DNA from: JASFQI01 sp050115555
Lineage (GTDB): Bacteria > Desulfobacterota > DSM-4660 > Desulfatiglandales > HGW-15
Direction of reading: 5' to 3'
Assembly (NCBI GenBank): GCA_050115555.1
Contig: JASFQI010000048.1
Span: 1 to 20,332 of the forward strand
Length of the DNA: 20,332 bases
Shown: positions 6,051 to 13,855 of the stretch, in pieces
Numbering within the stretch: the stretch's first letter is position 1
How the letters are laid out: each line of letters opens with the position of its first letter
The notes under the pieces: generated by a model
Told to the model about the DNA's origin: nothing
Seen by the model: only the letters and a program-made list of their open reading frames with translations
Databases searched by the model: none
Made by a program: the position numbers and the translations under genes

Positions 6051-7517
6051 ATGTCAAAAAAAAGCATGAAACAGAACCTACCGGGCGTTCCGTTCTCATC
6101 GGGAAAGATCCTGGCCGTTGAGGCGGGAGAGAAGGCCGTTCGGGCGGTCGTGGTGAAAAAAGAGGGCAAACGGGCCGCTCTGCTGCATGCAGCAGGCAGG
6201 GAACGATCCGGGGGCGACCTCACGGAAGACATCAAGAGGCTTCTCGAGGAAGAGAAACCGTTCAAGGGCCCCGGAATTCTCGTGACCGACGAGGTGAAGT
6301 TCCTCGCCAGCGAACTCACCTTCGACCGGGCCGACACCCTTCCCCAGGAAAAAATCAACGCGGCCGCCATGTGGGAAATCGAGCCCTATCTGGATTTCCC
6401 GCCGTCGAAGGGCCTTTTCTCCTGCCGGCTCCAATCCCACATGAAGCGTGAAGACGCGGTTCCGGCCCTCATCTTCGCTATTGAAAAGGGCCGTTACGCC
6501 CGGTTCTCCGCCGCATTCAAGGCTGCGGGCGCCAGGCTCCGATCTGTATACTCCCCCGAGGCGGCCCTTGCCCATGCGTCCTCGTTCCCTGCGGCAGGCC
6601 ATCACAAGCTCATCCTGGACTGCCGCGAAAACGCCTTCAACGGGGTCGTGCTCACCTCGGACGGCCCCACCGTGTTTCAGGAACTGCCCCTGGCCTCCGG
6701 GGAGATCCCGGCCCACGAGCAGGCGCGAAATCTGATCTACGACATGGATGGCTCGACCGGGGGGCTGGACGGGGTCGTGATCGCCGGAAGTTCGGTTTCC
6801 CCGGAGCTCATGGACGGGCTGACCGCGGGACAGGACAACCTGAGGGTCTGGGGGGGACGTGATTTCGGGGCAGAGGGGCCTCAGGCCCTCGAGATCGGCC
6901 CCGAATACGCACTGGCCGTGGGAGCGGCCCTCCAGCACCTGGGATTCGCCCTTGGAGGGTCCCTGGGAGTGACCAATCGGGTGCCCCTTGCCCAGTCCCT
7001 GTCCAAGCCGTTCCGGGAGAACAAGCGGCTCGCCCCCGGAATCGTCCTGGGGCTTTTCCTGGTCTTCCTGGTCGGCCACTTCGCCGTGACCAAGCTAGCC
7101 CTCGCCCGCTACCGTGCGGCGGTCAAGGAACTGGAGGCCGAGAAGCAGAAGCTCCTCGAACCCCGCATGGAAAAGGAAAGGCTCTCTGCCGTCCTGGCCG
7201 AGATCCAGGCGAAGCACGATTACATCGTCAATGTCCTTCCCAACAGCAACAATCACCTGCTCGACCTGCTGAGCGCCGTTTCAGATCAAATCCCCAGAGA
7301 CGTGGTCCTGAACCGGGTCTCCCAGAGACCGAACGGGACCTACCGCATCGAGGGGAACGCCTTTATGGGCCGGTCCATTTCTTCCTTCAACTCCGCACTC
7401 TCAAGCATCGAGGGATGCAGGTCCACCCACCTGGAATCCGTCCAGCGGTTGGAAGACGCCTCAAAGGGCCGGCAGAAGCTTCTCCCCTACGCATTTGTCA
7501 TCAATGTGACGTTTTGA
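6051..7517 (+). CDS. PilM-PilN fusion / GspL-like inner-membrane assembly protein
   Basis: This 488-aa protein combines jobs that are two proteins in type IVa pili. Residues about 17-300 form an actin-like domain in the style of PilM or cytoplasmic GspL. Residues about 328-350 (LAPGIVLGLFLVFLVGHFAVTKL) form a single membrane helix, a coiled coil follows (about 352-390), and the end (about 400-488) looks like the PilN periplasmic ferredoxin-like fold (LLDLLSAVSDQIPRDVVLNRVS...YRIEGNA). ATG 6051 was chosen with GGAAAG at 6036-6041; the same frame is open upstream to 5841, but that part overlaps the previous gene and reads as noise. The protein would link the cytoplasmic ATPase to the PilO/PilP/secretin complex. 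MSHA-type MshI and GspL share this fused layout. I call it PilM-PilN-like from position and shape. Confidence 0.8.
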   Translation: MSKKSMKQNLPGVPFSSGKILAVEAGEKAVRAVVVKKEGKRAALLHAAGRERSGGDLTEDIKRLLEEEKPFKGPGILVTDEVKFLASELTFDRADTLPQEKINAAAMWEIEPYLDFPPSKGLFSCRLQSHMKREDAVPALIFAIEKGRYARFSAAFKAAGARLRSVYSPEAALAHASSFPAAGHHKLILDCRENAFNGVVLTSDGPTVFQELPLASGEIPAHEQARNLIYDMDGSTGGLDGVVIAGSSVSPELMDGLTAGQDNLRVWGGRDFGAEGPQALEIGPEYALAVGAALQHLGFALGGSLGVTNRVPLAQSLSKPFRENKRLAPGIVLGLFLVFLVGHFAVTKLALARYRAAVKELEAEKQKLLEPRMEKERLSAVLAEIQAKHDYIVNVLPNSNNHLLDLLSAVSDQIPRDVVLNRVSQRPNGTYRIEGNAFMGRSISSFNSALSSIEGCRSTHLESVQRLEDASKGRQKLLPYAFVINVTF

Positions 7518-7526
7518 GTGGTGTCC

Positions 7527-8105
7527 ATGAAAAGCAGACAATTCACAAAAATGGAGCAGGCGGGCATTCTGGCCGCCATCGTGGTCATCGGAACGTTCCT
7601 GTACCTGAAGTTCGTCAACCGCGACCCCGGCAGAATGCTGAAGCGAGTGAAGGTGGAGCACGCCCGGATCGTCGTGGAGACGGACCGCCTGAGGCACGAA
7701 GACCGCGTGGGAACGCAGAAACAGGCCGTACGCAAGCTCAGGGAGCGCATCTCCGGAGCAAACCGCCGCCTCGAGGAGGCCGAAACCGCCCTGGCCAAAC
7801 CCGGAGAGATGGACCGAATGGCCGGCAGGATCGTCAAGACTGCGGCCGAAGGCGGCCTCATCATCAAGGAATTCAAAGAGATCAAGGATGCCATCGCCCT
7901 GAAGGAGATCCTCGCCTCAACCGGGGACAAGACGCTCTATCCGCAGAGGTATTTCATGATCGTGCTGAAGGGCCGGTTTCTCGACCTGCAGCGGTTCGTC
8001 TCGGAGATCGACGGCCTTCCGAAGCTGGTGGTCGTCCGAAAGGTGGCCATCGAAAAGCTCGAGGAGGAGTCTTTCATCCGTGCGGCGCTCTGGATCAGCA
8101 TCTGA
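7527..8105 (+). CDS. PilO-like inner-membrane protein
   Basis: This protein of about 192 aa has one N-terminal membrane helix (about 11-29, AGILAAIVVIGTFLYLKFV), a long charged coiled coil (about 33-95) and a compact C-terminal domain (about 110-192) with the pattern YFMIVLKGRFLDLQRFVSEIDGLPKLVVVRKVAI. That pattern is typical of PilO/GspM-type ferredoxin-like domains. ATG 7527 was preferred; GTG 7518 or 7521, in the same frame, would add two or three residues. The first candidate start directly follows the previous stop, so the gene is probably translationally coupled. It would pair with the PilN-like domain of the preceding protein and with the next gene's product to form the periplasmic alignment complex. 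Confidence 0.82.
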   Translation: MKSRQFTKMEQAGILAAIVVIGTFLYLKFVNRDPGRMLKRVKVEHARIVVETDRLRHEDRVGTQKQAVRKLRERISGANRRLEEAETALAKPGEMDRMAGRIVKTAAEGGLIIKEFKEIKDAIALKEILASTGDKTLYPQRYFMIVLKGRFLDLQRFVSEIDGLPKLVVVRKVAIEKLEEESFIRAALWISI

Positions 8106-8164
8106 AGGGAGAGAAAGGGCCTGAGCGGGTGGCGAATCCGCACCCATCACCAAGGAGAAGAGGC

Positions 8165-8686
8165 ATGAGGTTTTCTGGGTTTATTCTAAGCGTTTTCTTG
8201 ATCATGCTATGCGCCTACCCCGTCTTCGCCGAGGAGACGGCGGAGGCGCCGCCGCCCGCAGCGGAATCGGAGCCCGCCCCAACGCAGGAGGGTACCCCGC
8301 CGAAGGCAAAGCCGGCCGGCGAGGAGGACATTCAAAAGGCGATGGAACAGGCGGCTCTGATGAAGAAACGCGAACCGTTCAAGATTCAGCGGGAGTTCGA
8401 GGCCCAGCAGGAAGAGGTCGAACCGCCCGAGATCAAGGTCACGGGCATCATGCGGGCCCACGGAAAAACCGTGGCCATGGCAGAGATGCAGTTCGAAAAG
8501 GTGGAGGGATCCGTCCTGCTGAGACCGGGCATGCGGGTCTCCATCCCAAAGCCCGAAAGAGAAAACTCGGAATCCGATCGGTGGATGACCTATTTCACCG
8601 TGCAGTCCATTACGGCCGAAGGGATGATCATCGTCCTGGAGAACGGAGAAACCGTCTGGTATCCGGTGATGGGCGATATCGACTAA
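8165..8686 (+). CDS. PilP/GspC-like periplasmic protein
   Basis: This 173-aa exported protein starts at ATG 8165 with AAGGAG at 8152-8157. A signal peptide (about 1-22, ending AYPVFA) is followed by a Pro/Ala/Glu-rich linker (about 23-75). A small beta domain (about 95-173) reads EIKVTGIMRAHGKTVAMAEM...VLLRPGMRVSIP...YFTVQSITAEGMIIVLENGETVWYPV. That is the PilP/GspC homology-region pattern, which contacts the secretin N0 domain. Most PilP proteins are lipoproteins; here the signal peptide lacks a usable lipobox (the only Cys, in MLCAYP, is poorly placed), so a soluble or membrane-tethered form is more likely. It lies between the PilO-like and secretin genes, as pilP does in pilMNOPQ. Confidence 0.78.
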   Translation: MRFSGFILSVFLIMLCAYPVFAEETAEAPPPAAESEPAPTQEGTPPKAKPAGEEDIQKAMEQAALMKKREPFKIQREFEAQQEEVEPPEIKVTGIMRAHGKTVAMAEMQFEKVEGSVLLRPGMRVSIPKPERENSESDRWMTYFTVQSITAEGMIIVLENGETVWYPVMGDID

Positions 8687-8713
8687 CGAATTCAAAAGGG
8701 ACCTGAAAAAACA

Positions 8714-10978
8714 TTGAAAACACAATTTGATGTGCCTATACCGAGCCGATCTGCCACCCCTTGCTTTCCCCTCCAGCCGATACGCAGAGTCGAGCGGAAA
8801 GCTCTCAAGAAAGGCCCTGCCGGACGTGCCGGGGCCATGGTCCTCATCGGCGTTCTGGCGTTCTTCGCCTTCGGGTGCGCCTCCGGCGTGCCGGTCAAGC
8901 CCCGCGACCCCGGGCGGCCCGAAGCCCTTCCGGCCGTCGCCCCCCGGGAAAAGCGGCCCGTGGTGACGGTGAAGGAACCCGTGGTGAAGCATCAGGGCGA
9001 CGAGGCCGCGAGCCTGAAGGATCCCTCCACCCGGACCGAGACCTTCGAGGCGGAGAAAACGGATTCCCGAGCCCCGGCGACCCGAGCCCCGGCTTCCGTC
9101 CCCCCCGCACCCCCGCAGCCTGAGATGGACGAGGAGACCATCGGGTCCCTGGATTTCCGTGACGAGAAGCTTCCCAACATCCTCAAGGTGGTTTCCGCGG
9201 TCATGGGCGTCAATGTGCTCGCGGATAAGGACCTGGAGGAGGATGAGATCACGATTTACCTCCAGGACGTGAGCCCCCGTGCCGCGCTGGAGGCCCTGTG
9301 CAAGCAGGGCGGCTACTGGTACGAGGAGGGCGACGGGTACATCCGTGTGACAAGCGTGAAGAAATCGGGCCGGATCGTCATGGCGCCCGACGGGACCATC
9401 CAGCGCCTCATGTTCAACGAGATCAAGCTGCCCAGGGCGCTCATGATGCTCTCGGAGAGGACGGGCCGCAATGTCGTATGCAGGGATGGCGCGCTCGACA
9501 AGGAGATCAACATCCTGATGTCCAACGTGTCCCTGAAGACCGCCATTGAGCTCATCTGCAAGCGGTACAACCTCTGGTACCGGCACGACCCGGAAGACGA
9601 CTCCTTCGTCCTTATGAAAGCGGCGGAATTCGGCAATGACATGGTCATGGATTTCCGGCCGAAGACCCGGGTCTTCAATCTCAAGTACGCCTCCGCCCCC
9701 CAGTTGGCCGAATCCCTGGCCCTGGCCATGGGCAAACGGGTGGAATACACCCCCCCCACGGTCATCAGGACTTACGAGCACCTGAAGACCGAAAAGTTCG
9801 ACGACGACGAGCCCACCATCCAGACGGCGAAATCCGAGACCAACCTCGCCGAGAACGTGGCCGGGCCCAAGATCAACGAGGACTCCGTCACCGCCGGAAA
9901 GCTCGAGGCGCTGGTGAGGAACAAGCTGGAGCTCATGCTGACGGACGAAGAGCTGCGCCGGATCAACCAGGAGGTGGGGGTGGCCCTGGTCTCCCTCTTC
10001 ATGAGAAACAACGCCATCATCGTCTGCTCGACGGATCAGGCCCTGGTCCGGGAGATCGGCGAGCTGATCGCCCAGCTGGATACCCCCACACCCCAGGTCC
10101 TGATCGAGACCAAGATCCTGAGCGTGAACCTGACGGACGATTTCTCCTCCTTTTTCGACATCACCTTCAACGAATCGGACGGCGAGGGGACCTTCTCCTG
10201 GACCTCCACGTTCGCACCGTTCACGGCGGTCGGCACCGCGACCTACAACTTCGTGGACGCCATCGACGGATACGACATTAATACCACCATGCGGCTCCTC
10301 AAGGACAACGGCATGGTGAACGTGGTGGCCAGTCCTCTGCTCGTGGCCGCCCAGAACGCCGAGGCAAAGGCCTTTATCGGGATCAACGACTATCCCATTG
10401 TGACCAACATCGATGTGGAGACCAACCAGGATGATGAGGGCAATATTACCCAGATCATCCTGAAGCCCGAAGTATCCAAGGTGGAAGTCGGCACCGAACT
10501 GATCATGACGCCCCAGATCAACGAGGACGGGAGCGTGACCCTCCGCCTGTTCATCAAACAGTCCAACATCAGCGCCACGCGACCCGTGATCCCTTACTAC
10601 GACGGCGTGGCCGAAGTCCTCCGAGACTACGAGGTCAACGTGGTGGAAGAGGATCGAATCGACACGATCATCACGGTTCCTCCGGGCAAGACGCTGGCCT
10701 TGGGGGGCCTGGTGAACGAGGAGGACAGCGTCACCGAGAGCAAGGTCCCTTTTCTGGGAGACCTGCCGCTCGTGGGGTTCTTTTTCAAGGAACACGAGAC
10801 CGTCAAGGAAAGAACGGAGACGGTCTTCCTGATCACACCCCACATCATCATGGCGCCGGCGGAAGTGACGGACGCCTCCGAGAAGGCCCTCGAGGGACTG
10901 GAGCACCCCATCATCAAGCACAACAAACGCCGGCTCCTCGAATTCAACAAAGAAACAAAGGGCTTGAGAAGGAATTAG
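8714..10978 (+). CDS. Outer-membrane lipoprotein secretin (PilQ/GspD family)
   Basis: This 754-aa protein forms the outer-membrane gate of the machine. It starts at TTG 8714, with only a weak AAAAGGGA about 12 bases upstream. The N-terminus is a basic stretch of about 41 residues followed by a lipoprotein signal, VLIGVLAFFAFGC, with Cys55 as the lipidation site. Starting at Met42 (8837) would give a plain lipoprotein signal but has no ribosome-binding site. A Pro/Ala-rich linker runs to about 140. Two tandem N0/STN-like domains follow (about 145-216 and 228-303, each with the xxxLxFxDxxLPxxLxxLS pattern), then N1-like sequence (about 318-460) and the secretin core (about 535-713). The hallmark is VPFLGDLPLVGFFF at 678-691. 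Self-lipidated secretins such as HxcQ can reach the outer membrane without a separate pilotin. The gene lies between the PilP-like and PilT-like genes. Confidence 0.95.
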   Translation: MKTQFDVPIPSRSATPCFPLQPIRRVERKALKKGPAGRAGAMVLIGVLAFFAFGCASGVPVKPRDPGRPEALPAVAPREKRPVVTVKEPVVKHQGDEAASLKDPSTRTETFEAEKTDSRAPATRAPASVPPAPPQPEMDEETIGSLDFRDEKLPNILKVVSAVMGVNVLADKDLEEDEITIYLQDVSPRAALEALCKQGGYWYEEGDGYIRVTSVKKSGRIVMAPDGTIQRLMFNEIKLPRALMMLSERTGRNVVCRDGALDKEINILMSNVSLKTAIELICKRYNLWYRHDPEDDSFVLMKAAEFGNDMVMDFRPKTRVFNLKYASAPQLAESLALAMGKRVEYTPPTVIRTYEHLKTEKFDDDEPTIQTAKSETNLAENVAGPKINEDSVTAGKLEALVRNKLELMLTDEELRRINQEVGVALVSLFMRNNAIIVCSTDQALVREIGELIAQLDTPTPQVLIETKILSVNLTDDFSSFFDITFNESDGEGTFSWTSTFAPFTAVGTATYNFVDAIDGYDINTTMRLLKDNGMVNVVASPLLVAAQNAEAKAFIGINDYPIVTNIDVETNQDDEGNITQIILKPEVSKVEVGTELIMTPQINEDGSVTLRLFIKQSNISATRPVIPYYDGVAEVLRDYEVNVVEEDRIDTIITVPPGKTLALGGLVNEEDSVTESKVPFLGDLPLVGFFFKEHETVKERTETVFLITPHIIMAPAEVTDASEKALEGLEHPIIKHNKRRLLEFNKETKGLRRN

Positions 10979-11019
10979 ACCCCAAACCGGGTGAAGAACC
11001 CCATGCCCGAAGGAAAGGT

Positions 11020-12096
11020 GTGCAATCCAACATGATGGAACTGAAAGACATGCTGATAGAGGCCGTCAAGGAAAAGGCCACGGACCTGCACGTGACGGTG
11101 GACAGCCCGCCCGTGCTTCGGATGCACGGCCATCTGATCCCCATGGACCATGACAAGCTGGACAAGGACGATACGCGGCGATTGCTCGAGAGCATCCTCA
11201 GCCCGTCCCAGCTGGAGGTGCTTCGGGAGAAGCAGGCCGTAGACCTGGCTTACAGCCTGAACGGTTCGCAGCACACGGGCCGGTTCCGGGTCAACATCTT
11301 TCACCAGCGGGGGGCGCTGGCCGGGGCCTTCAGGCGCCTTTCCGATGCGATCGTCCCCCTGGAGGACCTGAATCTGCCGCCGAGCCTGTACAAGCTCTGC
11401 GACATGAACAACGGCCTGGTGCTGGTGACGGGCCCCACGGGAAGCGGCAAGACCACGACCCTTGCCACGCTCATCGACCGGATCAATGCGACCCGTCCCT
11501 GCCACATCATCACCATCGAAGACCCCATCGAGTACATGCTCGAGCACAAGAAGGCGCTCATCAACCAGCGCGAGCTGCACAACGACGTTCCCTCGTTTGC
11601 CGAGGGTCTGCGATCCGCCCTGCGGGAGGACCCGGACGTCGTCTTCGTGGGCGAAATGCGGGACCTGGAGACCATGCGCACGGCCATCATGGCGGCGGAA
11701 ACCGGCCATCTGGTGTTCGCCACGCTCCACACCCGGGACGCCACATCCACCATCGGCCGTATCGTGGGGGTCTTCCCCACGGACGAGCAGGAGCAGATCG
11801 CCCATCAGCTCTCGCTGACCCTTCGGGCTGTGGTCTCCCAGAAGCTGGTCCGGACCAAGGACGGCGCCGGGCGGGTCCCGGCGGCCGAGGTCATGATCGT
11901 CACCTCGGGAATCGCCAACATGATCCGCCTGCACAAGACGGAGCAGATCCGCTCGGTGATCGAGACCGGGGCCAACCAGGGGATGCAGAGCATGGAGCAT
12001 TCCTTTGTCAGGCTCTACAAGGAATGCAAAATCGATAGGGAGACCGTGCTCGGCAACGCCAGGGACGTGAACTATGTGGAACGGCTGCTGCGTTAA
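11020..12096 (+). CDS. pilT: PilT-type AAA+ ATPase (retraction motor family)
   Basis: This 358-aa hexameric cytoplasmic ATPase of the PilT/PilU branch starts at GTG 11020 with AGGA at 11011-11014; ATG 11032 is an alternative. Visible motifs are Walker A GPTGSGKTTT (138-147), the Asp box ITIEDPIEY (164-172), Walker B DVVFVGEMRD (206-215) and the His box TGHLVFATLHT (228-238). The N-terminus has the PilT start pattern ATDLHVTVDSPPVLRMHGHL. In classical PilT an AIRNLIRE motif is needed for retraction. The equivalent here is GIANMIRL (297-304), a partly degenerate form. T2SS loci normally lack a PilT, so its presence between the secretin and the GspE/PilB gene argues for a filament that can be retracted, or for a PilU-like accessory motor. 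Family assignment is secure; the retraction role is inferred. Confidence 0.92.
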   Translation: MQSNMMELKDMLIEAVKEKATDLHVTVDSPPVLRMHGHLIPMDHDKLDKDDTRRLLESILSPSQLEVLREKQAVDLAYSLNGSQHTGRFRVNIFHQRGALAGAFRRLSDAIVPLEDLNLPPSLYKLCDMNNGLVLVTGPTGSGKTTTLATLIDRINATRPCHIITIEDPIEYMLEHKKALINQRELHNDVPSFAEGLRSALREDPDVVFVGEMRDLETMRTAIMAAETGHLVFATLHTRDATSTIGRIVGVFPTDEQEQIAHQLSLTLRAVVSQKLVRTKDGAGRVPAAEVMIVTSGIANMIRLHKTEQIRSVIETGANQGMQSMEHSFVRLYKECKIDRETVLGNARDVNYVERLLR

Positions 12097-12117
12097 AAGT
12101 GACGGGAGAATAAGATC

Positions 12118-13779
12118 ATGCTGAACAAACAAAATACAAGGCCCTCCACGCCCGGACCCGGGGCCCGCCAGGTCAAGCTCCTGGGCCAGGCCCTGGTGGA
12201 GCTGGGCGTCATCAACCAGGCCCAGCTCGAAGAAGGCCTCAAGCTGCAGGCGAGGGTCAAGGAGCGCCTGGGCGCGGCCCTGCTCAAGCTGGGCTACGTG
12301 ACCCAGGAGGACGTGGCCCAGGCCCTGGCCACGAGCCACGATCTGGAGTACATCGATCTCGAGTCCTCGGACATCGGGTGCAATGCGAGCGACCTCATCG
12401 CCGAGCCCCTGGCCAGGCGGTACAACGCGGTCCCCTTGCGGGTGGAGGACGGCAAGCTCCACATCGCCTGCGACATCCCCCTTTCCGCCCAGGTCAAGGG
12501 CAACCTCCAGCGCCTCACGGGCATGCCGTGCACCGTGTGCCTCTCCACCACCTCCAGGATCACGGGGGTGTTGAAGGAAATCTATAATGGTGAAGAAACC
12601 CGTATCGACCTCTCGGAAGACGCCGCCATTATCAAGCTTGTTGACGGGATCATCGAAAAGGCCGTGCGGGAAAGGGTGTCCGACATCCACTTCGAGACCG
12701 GCAAGAACCAGCTCAGGATCCGGTTCCGTGTGGACGGGGTGCTGAGGGAGATCGAGACCCACCCCAAGGAGATCTCCCCTCCCCTGATCTCCAGGATCAA
12801 GGTCCTCTCGAACCTGAACATCGCGGAAAAGAGGTCCCCCCAGGACGGGGCCCTCACCTATACCAAAAACGGGGAAAGCGTGGACATCCGGGTCTCCGTC
12901 CTTCCCAACATCTACGGTGAAAAGGCGGTCCTGCGACTCCTTTCCACCGACAACAAGCGAACCGACTTCGCGGCTCTCGGCCTGGAGCCGGACAACATCG
13001 AGCTCTTCACCTCCTTGATCAAACGTCCCCACGGCATCGTGCTCCTGGCCAGCCCCACCGGTTCCGGTAAGTCCACCACCCTCTTCGCCACGCTCCGCTA
13101 TCTCCGGTCCGAAGAGACCAACATCACCACGGTGGAAGACCCTGTGGAGTACAAGGTGGACGGCGTGACCCAGGTCCAGGTGGACCAGGCCATGAAGGTG
13201 ACCTTTCCAACGGCCCTCCGGTCCATCCTGCGGCAGGACCCGGACATCATCATGATCGGTGAGATCCGGGACCGGGATACCGCGGTCATCGCGCTTCAGG
13301 CGGCCCTCACCGGGCACCTGGTCCTGGCGACCATCCACACCAACGACGCCCCCAGCGCGCTCACCCGCCTTGTGGACATGGGCTGCGAACCCTTTCTGGT
13401 GAGCTCCACGGTGTGCGGCATCATGGCCCAGCGGCTGATCCGAATGAGCTGCCCCCACTGCAAGACCCCCATCGATCCCACCCCGGACGAATTGCAGCGC
13501 TTCGGCCTGGACGCCCTGCCCGAGGGCGCCTCCTGGGCCAGGGGACCCGGGTGCCGGTACTGCCGCAACACGGGATACAAGGACCGGATCGCCATCTGCG
13601 AGCTCTTCCAGGTGGACCGGGAGATCCAGCAGGAGGTGGTCAAGAACTCCTCCGCGGAAAGGATTCGGGACGTGGCCCTGAAAAACGGCATGCGAAGCCT
13701 TTTTGCCGACGGGCTCATCAAGGTGAACCACGGCATCACGCCCCCCGAGGAGATCATGCGGGTGACCATGCTGGATTAA
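12118..13779 (+). CDS. GspE/PilB assembly ATPase
   Basis: This 553-aa cytoplasmic ATPase powers assembly of the filament or pseudopilus. It starts at ATG 12118 with GGGAGA just upstream. An N-terminal MshEN/N1E-like region (about 20-160) has LGQALVELGVINQAQLEEGL and LGAALLKLGYVTQEDVAQAL as a tandem pattern. Motifs are SDIHFE (188-193), Walker A SPTGSGKST (312-320), Asp box TVEDPVEY (338-345), Walker B DIIMIGEIRD (376-385) and His box TGHLVLATIHT (398-408). The zinc site has four cysteines, C445, C448, C479 and C482, spaced as in PilB/GspE. Every expected key residue appears present. It directly precedes the platform protein gene. GspE and PilB are close enough that sequence alone does not decide between them; the neighbours favour a hybrid system. 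Confidence 0.95.
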   Translation: MLNKQNTRPSTPGPGARQVKLLGQALVELGVINQAQLEEGLKLQARVKERLGAALLKLGYVTQEDVAQALATSHDLEYIDLESSDIGCNASDLIAEPLARRYNAVPLRVEDGKLHIACDIPLSAQVKGNLQRLTGMPCTVCLSTTSRITGVLKEIYNGEETRIDLSEDAAIIKLVDGIIEKAVRERVSDIHFETGKNQLRIRFRVDGVLREIETHPKEISPPLISRIKVLSNLNIAEKRSPQDGALTYTKNGESVDIRVSVLPNIYGEKAVLRLLSTDNKRTDFAALGLEPDNIELFTSLIKRPHGIVLLASPTGSGKSTTLFATLRYLRSEETNITTVEDPVEYKVDGVTQVQVDQAMKVTFPTALRSILRQDPDIIMIGEIRDRDTAVIALQAALTGHLVLATIHTNDAPSALTRLVDMGCEPFLVSSTVCGIMAQRLIRMSCPHCKTPIDPTPDELQRFGLDALPEGASWARGPGCRYCRNTGYKDRIAICELFQVDREIQQEVVKNSSAERIRDVALKNGMRSLFADGLIKVNHGITPPEEIMRVTMLD

Positions 13780-13784
13780 GAAAG

Positions 13785-13846
13785 GCAGGTGGGAAAGTGA
13801 GCAGGTGAGCAGGTCTTTCTCACTTTCCCGCTTTCCCACTTTCTCG
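13785..13846. repeat. Octameric repeat element A (imperfect palindrome)
   Basis: The left arm holds three 8-base units in register: GCAGGTGG (13785), GAAAGTGA (13793) and GCAGGTGA (13801). The right arm holds four inverted units in perfect 8-base register: CTTTCTCA (13815), CTTTCCCG (13823), CTTTCCCA (13831) and CTTTCTCG (13839). Together they can fold into a long imperfect hairpin. It fills almost the whole gap between the GspE/PilB and GspF/PilC genes and ends 9 bases before the presumed ATG of the latter. Confidence 0.85.
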
Positions 13847-13855
13847 ATTTTAACG

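Noticed and set aside
8207..10921. A 904-residue open frame on the - strand opposite the secretin and PilP-like genes
   Set aside because: Rich in His, Gly, Asp and Arg with no recognisable domain; a typical antisense frame of GC-rich DNA. The + strand carries the secretin signature.
13785..13846. CRISPR-like array at the octamer elements
   Set aside because: Units are only 8 bases, contiguous and without spacers, so they are not a CRISPR array.
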